Assembly: GCF_945836005.1 (NCBI RefSeq)
Contig: NZ_OX241534.1
Location: forward strand, 124,001-188,000
DNA length: 64,000 bases
DNA from: Candidatus Nitrosacidococcus sp. I8
GTDB taxonomy: Bacteria; Pseudomonadota; Gammaproteobacteria; Nitrosococcales; Nitrosococcaceae
Direction of reading: 5' to 3'
A program made the position numbers and the translations under genes. Of the stretch, positions 58,091 through 64,000 are shown in pieces. Position 1 is the first letter of the stretch. Each line of letters opens with the position of its first letter. The notes beneath the pieces were generated by a model. The model was not told where the DNA came from, did no database searches, and saw only the letters and a program-made list of their open reading frames with translations.

Positions 58091-58129
58091 TCTCAATCTT
58101 AGAGAAATTACTTGTACGTAAGAATGAGA
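58091..58129. terminator. Inverted repeat after dapB
   Basis: Arms TCTCAATCTTA and TAAGAATGAGA pair at 10 of 11 positions across a 17-base loop, starting 7 bases after the dapB stop. It may end the hrcA-dapB transcript. An operator for tkt is the alternative. Confidence 0.5.
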
Positions 58130-58189
58130 ATATCTTAGGTTATAATTCAGTTATTTCTAATATTTGTTTTTTTGGCAATTTTTTGGGGT

Positions 58190-58210
58190 GTGAGGTAGGC
58201 AACTACTCAC
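58190..58210 (+). promoter_or_regulatory. GCAA-tetraloop hairpin in the tkt leader region
   Basis: GTGAGGTAG and CTACTCAC pair with one bulged G around a GCAA tetraloop, a very stable RNA loop type. It lies 37 bases before the tkt ATG. If the promoter is upstream, this would be a leader structure; its role is unknown. Confidence 0.4.
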
Positions 58211-58246
58211 TTAAGTAAAATTAATTATATAATTTAGGGGGTAATA

Positions 58247-60244
58247 ATGCCTTCTCGCAGAGAGCTAGCTAATGCTATCCGTGCGTTGAGCATGGATGCA
58301 GTGCAAAAAGCAAAATCTGGTCATCCAGGAGCACCTATGGGGATGGCAGATATTGCTGAAGTATTATGGAATGATTTTCTCCGCCATAATCCAAATAACC
58401 CTCATTGGGCTAACCGTGATCGTTTTGTCCTTTCTAATGGTCATGGATCCATGTTACTTTATTCCTTACTTCACTTAACGGGTTATAAAGTTACTTTAGA
58501 GGATCTTAAGCAATTTCGTCAACTTCATTCGAAAACACCAGGGCATCCAGAATATGGCCATACACCGGGTGTTGAAACAACGACTGGTCCTTTAGGTCAG
58601 GGTATTAGTAATGCGGTAGGAATGGCTCTTGCCGAGAAAATACTTGCGACTCACTTTAATCGTGATGGTCATGACGTTGTTAATCATCATACTTATGTTT
58701 TCCTAGGTGATGGGTGCATGATGGAGGGTATTTCCCATGAATCATGCTCTTTAGCTGGAACATTTGGGTTAGGGAAGCTTATTGCTTTTTACGACGATAA
58801 TGGTATCTCTATTGATGGTCATGTAAAAGGATGGTTTACAGATGACACACCAAAACGCTTTGAAGCTTATGGTTGGCACGTGATTCGTGGTGTAGATGGG
58901 CATAATTCAGAATCTATCCGCCAAGCTGCTCTAGAAGCACAATTAGTTACAGATAAGCCTACCTTAATTTGTTGTAAAACAATTATTGGTTTTGGCTCTC
59001 CCCACTTAGCAGGCACCCATGATTGTCATGGATCACCGTTAGGGGATGCTGAAATTGCTGCCACTCGAGAAAAATTAGGATGGCATTATCCACCTTTTGA
59101 AATTCCAAGTGAAATTTCCAATAGCTGGAATGCTACAGAAAAAGGAGCGACAGCTGAAAAAGCTTGGAATGAAAAGTTCTCGGCGTATAAATCAGCTTAT
59201 CCAGAGCTTGCTGCAGAATTCGAGCGCCGATTAGCAAGAAAGCTCCCAAAAAATTGGGAGGAAAAAGCAATGGAAGCTATTCTTACCGCTGATGTTAAAG
59301 CAGAAAAAGTGGCTACTCGTAAAGCTTCCCAAAATGCTATTGAAGCCTATGCCCATATTTTACCTGAACTTCTTGGTGGATCTGCAGACTTAACAGGATC
59401 TAATCTAACTAACTGGTCTGGCTCTAAGGAAATAACTAGAAGCGACGATACGGGTAATTACATCCACTACGGAGTACGAGAGTTTGGGATGTCTACCATT
59501 CTCAATGGAATCTCTGTCCATGGAGGGTTTATCCCTTATGGTGGTACATTTTTAATGTTCTCCGATTATGCTCGTAATGGAATACGGGTCGCTGCACTTA
59601 TGCGTACACAAAGTATTTTTGTTTACACCCATGATTCTATTGGTTTAGGAGAAGATGGTCCGACCCATCAGGCAGTAGAGCAGGCAGCTACTTTACGGTA
59701 TATTCCTCATATGTCCGTATGGCGTCCATGTGATACAGTAGAAACTCTAGTTGCATGGAAAATAGCCATTGAGCATACTAATGGTCCAACTGCATTATTA
59801 TTAAGCCGCCAAGGACTGCCCTGTCAGAAAAGAACTCCTGAGCAAATAAAAAATATTACTCGTGGAGGATATATTCTTCGTGATTGTGAAGGTACTCCGG
59901 ATTTAATTATTATTGCAACAGGTTCTGAAGTAGAATTAGCAGAAAAAGCATTTGAATCTCTCTCTAATAGCGGAATTAAAACAAGAGTAGTTTCTATGCC
60001 TTCGACAGATGCTTTTGATAATCAAGATGAATCCTACAGAGAATCTGTATTACCCATTAAGGTGAAGGCTCGCATTGCAGTAGAATCTGGAATTCCAGAT
60101 TATTGGCGAAAATATGTAGGGCTGGAAGGTAAAGTACTCGGAGTAGATACTTTTGGGGAATCAGCACCGGCTGAGCAGGTATATAAATATTTTGGATTGA
60201 CTGTAGAAAATCTAACTACAGTTGCAAAAAATTTGGTTTCATAG
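58247..60244 (+). CDS. tkt: Transketolase
   Basis: A 665-residue thiamine-diphosphate enzyme. Seen: [28 protein letters not shown], the ThDP motif [12 protein letters not shown] with its later Asn, and the pyrimidine-domain segment [13 protein letters not shown]. It moves two-carbon units in the Calvin and pentose-phosphate cycles. With gap and pgk it forms a run like cbbT-cbbG-cbbK. AGGGGGT ribosome site. Confidence 0.97.
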   Translation: MPSRRELANAIRALSMDAVQKAKSGHPGAPMGMADIAEVLWNDFLRHNPNNPHWANRDRFVLSNGHGSMLLYSLLHLTGYKVTLEDLKQFRQLHSKTPGHPEYGHTPGVETTTGPLGQGISNAVGMALAEKILATHFNRDGHDVVNHHTYVFLGDGCMMEGISHESCSLAGTFGLGKLIAFYDDNGISIDGHVKGWFTDDTPKRFEAYGWHVIRGVDGHNSESIRQAALEAQLVTDKPTLICCKTIIGFGSPHLAGTHDCHGSPLGDAEIAATREKLGWHYPPFEIPSEISNSWNATEKGATAEKAWNEKFSAYKSAYPELAAEFERRLARKLPKNWEEKAMEAILTADVKAEKVATRKASQNAIEAYAHILPELLGGSADLTGSNLTNWSGSKEITRSDDTGNYIHYGVREFGMSTILNGISVHGGFIPYGGTFLMFSDYARNGIRVAALMRTQSIFVYTHDSIGLGEDGPTHQAVEQAATLRYIPHMSVWRPCDTVETLVAWKIAIEHTNGPTALLLSRQGLPCQKRTPEQIKNITRGGYILRDCEGTPDLIIIATGSEVELAEKAFESLSNSGIKTRVVSMPSTDAFDNQDESYRESVLPIKVKARIAVESGIPDYWRKYVGLEGKVLGVDTFGESAPAEQVYKYFGLTVENLTTVAKNLVS

Positions 60245-60321
60245 TTAAAAATCCGCATTTTTCATAAATTAGTGTTTGCGGTATTTTGGGGTAGCTTTAT
60301 TAAAAAAATACGGAGAAAATC

Positions 60322-61335
60322 ATGACAATAAGAGTCGCAATTAACGGTTACGGCCGCATTGGTCGCAATGTTTTGCGTGCTTTGTACGAGCACCATCGTA
60401 CTGGCGAAATTCAAATAGTAGCAATTAATGATCTAGGCGATACGAAAACAAATGCTCATCTGACTAAATATGATACAGTTCACGGTAAATTTCCTGGAAA
60501 GGTATCTGCTGAGGACGATCATTTACTAGTCAATGGGGATAAAATTAAGGTTATTGCCGAAAGGGATCCTTCTAAGCTACCTTGGGGAGAGTTACGCATA
60601 GATGTAGTCCATGAATGTACTGGGCTATTTACTTCAAAAGAGAAAGCAGGGGCTCATATCAAGGCAGGAGCCAAAAAAGTAATTATTTCCGCTCCTGGTG
60701 GTAAAGATGTAGATGCTACTATTGTCTATGGAGTTAATCATCACACTCTAAAAGCTTCTGACACTATTATTTCTAATGCATCTTGCACTACTAATAGTTT
60801 AGCACCCTTAGTAAAGGTGCTCCAGGATGGTATCGGAATTCATCATGGATTAATGACGACTATTCACTCTTATACTAATGATCAAGTATTAACTGATGTA
60901 TATCATACTGATCTCCATCGAGCACGAGCTGCTACCCATTCAATGATTCCCACAAAAACAGGAGCAGCTGCAGCAGTGGGGCTCGTACTACCAGAATTAA
61001 ATGGTAAATTAGATGGTTTTGCTATACGAGTACCAACTATCAACGTTTCTTTAGTTGATCTTGTCTTTGTTGCTTGTCGTGATACGACTAAAACTGAAAT
61101 TGATGGGATGATGCGTGAAGCTGCTGAGGGTAGCTTGAAAGATGTACTAGGCTATAATGATATACCTTTAGTTTCTATAGATTTTAATCATGATCCTTGT
61201 TCTTCAACTTACGAATCAACACTGACTAAAGTGATGCAAGGCAATCTAGTAAAAGTGCTTGCTTGGTATGATAATGAGTGGGGTTTTTCCAATCGCATGT
61301 TGGATACTACCGTTGCATTAATGAACGCTAAGTAA
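60322..61335 (+). CDS. gap: Glyceraldehyde-3-phosphate dehydrogenase
   Basis: A 337-residue NAD(P)-dependent enzyme. [16 protein letters not shown] binds the cofactor. The catalytic Cys is in [13 protein letters not shown] and the His in TIHSYTNDQ. The residue pattern after strand 2 was not enough to say NAD or NADP. Start has CGGAGA. Second gene of tkt-gap-pgk-pyk. Confidence 0.97.
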   Translation: MTIRVAINGYGRIGRNVLRALYEHHRTGEIQIVAINDLGDTKTNAHLTKYDTVHGKFPGKVSAEDDHLLVNGDKIKVIAERDPSKLPWGELRIDVVHECTGLFTSKEKAGAHIKAGAKKVIISAPGGKDVDATIVYGVNHHTLKASDTIISNASCTTNSLAPLVKVLQDGIGIHHGLMTTIHSYTNDQVLTDVYHTDLHRARAATHSMIPTKTGAAAAVGLVLPELNGKLDGFAIRVPTINVSLVDLVFVACRDTTKTEIDGMMREAAEGSLKDVLGYNDIPLVSIDFNHDPCSSTYESTLTKVMQGNLVKVLAWYDNEWGFSNRMLDTTVALMNAK

Positions 61336-61406
61336 TTTATAAAAATAGTTAGGGGTTAGAGAAAATATTATTCTTTAACCTCTATATGTTTAGGAGAATG
61401 AGCTTC

Positions 61407-62582
61407 GTGTCAATATTGAAAATGATGGATGTAGACTTAACTGGGAAACGAGTCCTAATTCGTGAAGATCTGAATGTACCATTAAAGGATGGTAGGATCA
61501 CGGACGATACTCGTATTCGAGCTTCTTTGCCAACCATACAGCGGGCAATTAAATCAGGAGCTAAAGTTATGCTCATGTCTCATTTAGGACGTCCATCAGA
61601 AGGAGTATTTGATGCAGCGTTTTCTCTAGCTCCAGTAGCAAAGTACCTAACCCAATTACTAGGTCAAGAAATACTTTTAGTTAAAGATTGGTTAAATGGC
61701 ATTTCCTTAAATGAAGGGCAGGTTGTACTTTGCGAGAATGTCCGATTTAATCAAGGTGAAAAAAAATGTGATGAGGATTTGTCTAAAAAAATGGCGAATC
61801 TTTGTGATATTTATGTAATGGATGCTTTTGGTAGTGCTCATCGTGCTCAAGCCTCTACCTACGGTGTAGCAAAATATGCTCCTATAGCTTGTGCTGGTCC
61901 TCTTCTTGCTAAAGAGTTAGAAGCACTAGGAAGAGCATTAGATAATCCTGCAAAACCTATGGTAGCTATTGTAGGGGGATCTAAAGTATCTACGAAACTT
62001 ACAGTACTTGAGACACTATCAAAAATAGTTGATCAGCTGATAGTAGGCGGAGGAATTGCAAATACTTTTATCGCTGCCGAAGGACATAATATTGGTAAAT
62101 CTCTCTATGAAGCAGATTTAGTAGAAACTGCTGCTCAATTAGCGAGCGAGGCTAAAGCAAGGGGAAGCAATATTCCTGTACCAGTAGATGTCGTTTGCGG
62201 TAAAGAGTTTTCAGAAAATACACCCGCTAGCCTTAAATCTGTTAGTGAGGTTACTAATGATGACATGATTTTTGATATCGGGCCAAAAACTTCTAAACAA
62301 TTTGCAGATATATTAAAAACTGCAGGAACTATCATTTGGAATGGTCCAGTCGGTGTATTTGAATTTGATCAGTTTGGAGAAGGAACAAAAGAGCTATCTC
62401 TAGCTATTGCAGAGAGTTCTGCTTTTTCCATTGCCGGAGGGGGAGATACTTTAGCTGCGATTAGTAAATATGGAATTAGTGATAAAATTTCTTATATTTC
62501 TACTGGTGGAGGGGCATTCTTAGAGTTTTTAGAAGGAAAGAAATTGCCTATTATTAGTATTCTTGAAGAGCGGGCAAAATAA
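61407..62582 (+). CDS. pgk: Phosphoglycerate kinase
   Basis: A 391-residue kinase of glycolysis and the Calvin cycle. The frame is open from 61386, but the GTG at 61407 gives [20 protein letters not shown], which aligns with the E. coli start, and TAGGAG lies 10 bases before it. RADLNVP-like [26 protein letters not shown] and GGGDTLAAI are seen. It precedes pyk by 62 bases. Confidence 0.96.
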   Translation: MSILKMMDVDLTGKRVLIREDLNVPLKDGRITDDTRIRASLPTIQRAIKSGAKVMLMSHLGRPSEGVFDAAFSLAPVAKYLTQLLGQEILLVKDWLNGISLNEGQVVLCENVRFNQGEKKCDEDLSKKMANLCDIYVMDAFGSAHRAQASTYGVAKYAPIACAGPLLAKELEALGRALDNPAKPMVAIVGGSKVSTKLTVLETLSKIVDQLIVGGGIANTFIAAEGHNIGKSLYEADLVETAAQLASEAKARGSNIPVPVDVVCGKEFSENTPASLKSVSEVTNDDMIFDIGPKTSKQFADILKTAGTIIWNGPVGVFEFDQFGEGTKELSLAIAESSAFSIAGGGDTLAAISKYGISDKISYISTGGGAFLEFLEGKKLPIISILEERAK

Positions 62583-62644
62583 GTAGCTAGATTTAATTAT
62601 ATTTATAATTTTAAAATTTTATTTGGTAATAGCTATCATCTGCT

Positions 62645-64000
62645 ATGTTAATCAGACGTACTAAAATCGTTGCGACCTTAGGGCCTGCTACAGACGATCC
62701 TAAAATTATTGATCAACTGATTGAAGCAGGGATTAATGTAGCTCGTCTAAATTTTTCCCATGGGAATCATGAACTGCACCGGAAAAGGGCAGAGCTCATA
62801 AGAACACGTGTTCAAGCTCATGGAAAACATGTTGGTATTTTAGTAGATTTACAAGGGCCAAAAATAAGAATTGCTAAATTTAAAGAAGGAAAAATATATT
62901 TAGAAGATAATGCTCGGTTTGCTTTAGATGTAAATTTACCAGAAAATGAAGGTGATGAAACTCAAGTTGGTGTTGATTATAAAGCATTAGCAGATGATGT
63001 AAGTTCGGGCGATACTTTACTACTCGATGATGGTCGGATTACTCTATGGGTAGAAGAAGTTTCTGGGTCTAGAATTAATTGCCGTGTTGTGATCGGTGGT
63101 TACTTATTAAATAATAAAGGAATTAATCGCCAAGGAGGAGGGCTCTCAGCTAAAGCACTTACTGATAAAGATCGAAGAGATATCCAGCATGCTGCTGATC
63201 TTCAAGCAGATTATTTGGCTATCTCTTTTCCCCGAAGTGCCGCTGACGTTAATGAAGCAAAAACATTATTCCAAGCCGCAGGCGGTAAAGGGGGTATTGT
63301 CGCTAAAATTGAGCGGGCTGAAGCTTTAGAGCAGTTGGAAGAAATTATCCATGCTTCTGCTGCAGTCATGGTTGCTCGAGGAGATCTAGGGGTTGAAATT
63401 GGTGATGCAGCACTACCTCCTGTACAAAAAAATATTATTCACTTAGCAAGAGAGCTAAATCGGGTTGTTATCACAGCTACCCAAATGATGGAATCCATGA
63501 TTACAAATCCTATTCCAACTCGTGCTGAGGTATCAGATGTAGCCAATGCAGTTTTAGATGGAACAGATGCCGTTATGCTCTCAGCAGAAACTGCATCTGG
63601 GAATTATCCAGTAAAAGCAGTGGCTGCTATGGATAGAATCTGCCGTGAAACAGAAAAACAAAGGCAGATTACTGCATCAAATCATCGAATAAATACTCGG
63701 TTCCGTAAAGTAGATGAGGGAATCGCTATGGCTGCCATGTATCTAGCTAACCATTTTGACGTGAAAGCTATTGCCGCTTTAACTGAGTCTGGAGCTACTC
63801 CTTTATGGATGTCCAGAATCAGCTCCGGTATACCCATATATGCTTTATCACCTCATGTAGAAACCCGCAGCAGAGTAACCCTGTATCGTGGTGTTTATCC
63901 TATAAGTTTTTATCCAAAACCTACAGGATGTGGTGCAGTTGATTGTGAGGCTATTGATAGGGAAGCAATTAATGAATTACAGCGAAGAGGGGCAGTACAT
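62645..64000 (+). CDS. pyk: Pyruvate kinase, 3' end beyond the window
   Basis: From ATG 62645 the frame is open for 452 codons to the window edge with no stop. It begins RRTKIVATLGPAT and has NFSHG, DLQGPKIR, the catalytic GGIVAKIE, ARGDLGVEIG, and the signature ITATQMMESM. The family is about 475-480 residues, so only a few dozen residues are missing. It converts PEP to pyruvate with ATP formation. Last gene of the tkt-gap-pgk-pyk run. Confidence 0.96.
   Translation, partial: MLIRRTKIVATLGPATDDPKIIDQLIEAGINVARLNFSHGNHELHRKRAELIRTRVQAHGKHVGILVDLQGPKIRIAKFKEGKIYLEDNARFALDVNLPENEGDETQVGVDYKALADDVSSGDTLLLDDGRITLWVEEVSGSRINCRVVIGGYLLNNKGINRQGGGLSAKALTDKDRRDIQHAADLQADYLAISFPRSAADVNEAKTLFQAAGGKGGIVAKIERAEALEQLEEIIHASAAVMVARGDLGVEIGDAALPPVQKNIIHLARELNRVVITATQMMESMITNPIPTRAEVSDVANAVLDGTDAVMLSAETASGNYPVKAVAAMDRICRETEKQRQITASNHRINTRFRKVDEGIAMAAMYLANHFDVKAIAALTESGATPLWMSRISSGIPIYALSPHVETRSRVTLYRGVYPISFYPKPTGCGAVDCEAIDREAINELQRRGAVH

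Noticed and set aside
61386-61406. Longer N-terminus for phosphoglycerate kinase
   Set aside because: The ATGs at 61386 and 61398 are before or on top of the TAGGAG site, while the GTG at 61407 has right spacing and family alignment.

Overview
The window is a chromosomal segment of an AT-rich gammaproteobacterium. Phage genes, IS elements, rRNA and CRISPR arrays were not seen. A four-gene cluster (1192-4617) matches the norS-norY-senC-orf1 layout that I know from ammonia oxidisers: a CuA-type subunit II, a haem-copper subunit I lacking the usual His-Tyr pair, a SCO/SenC copper chaperone and a small membrane protein. Beside it is a gene for an NsrR-type nitric-oxide sensor. Phosphoribulokinase (Calvin cycle), a two-domain multicopper oxidase and two haem-synthesis genes fit an autotrophic, copper- and haem-rich nitrifier. 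The low GC and these genes suggest a relative of Candidatus Nitrosoglobus or Nitrosacidococcus (acid-adapted Nitrosococcaceae). That placement is inference; no marker gene was searched.

Layout. 1-5.5 kb: end of a PLP decarboxylase gene, the sNOR-like cluster, nsrR and an HU gene, with two candidate NsrR operators. 5.6-9.9 kb: ferritin-like protein, tRNA-Leu(CAG), RNase R, phosphatidylserine decarboxylase. 10-14.3 kb: type II secretion genes gspE-F-G-H-I, ending after gspI. 14.3-17 kb: SMR transporter, small lipoprotein, thioredoxin-fold protein, endonuclease V, RlmB. 17-22.3 kb: rpsF-rpsR-rplI-dnaB-alr-radA. 22.4-31.6 kb: envelope genes (hemJ, lpxD, bepA, tusA-like, pcm-like, tolC, waaA, hldD, hldE). 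31.8-35.1 kb: multicopper oxidase, then three RNA-chaperone genes (DEAD-box helicase, RRM protein, cold-shock protein). 35.3-40.6 kb, minus strand: rplM-rpsI-tRNA-Gln, uppP, a YadGH-type ABC exporter and a DUF262/DUF1524 protein that resembles anti-phage GmrSD nucleases. 40.6-44.8 kb: mutH, a VanZ-like gene with a duplicated front end, a ROK kinase, and thiC under a TPP riboswitch. 45-52.3 kb: purD, prk, tsaC, hemF, trmL, pyrD, a YafS-like protein and an RNase HI-DnaQ fusion. 52.3-58.1 kb: hrcA-grpE-dnaK-dnaJ-dapB with a near-consensus sigma-32 promoter before dnaK. 58.2-64 kb: tkt-gap-pgk-pyk, the last running off the edge.

The clearest functional story is nitric-oxide handling: a likely NO reductase, its sensor, and matching operator-like palindromes in front of both. 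The cbb-type genes (tkt, gap, pgk, prk) serve carbon fixation and central carbon flow. Most of the rest is ordinary housekeeping. The oddities are gene fusions and duplications, His-rich protein tails, and structured leaders.
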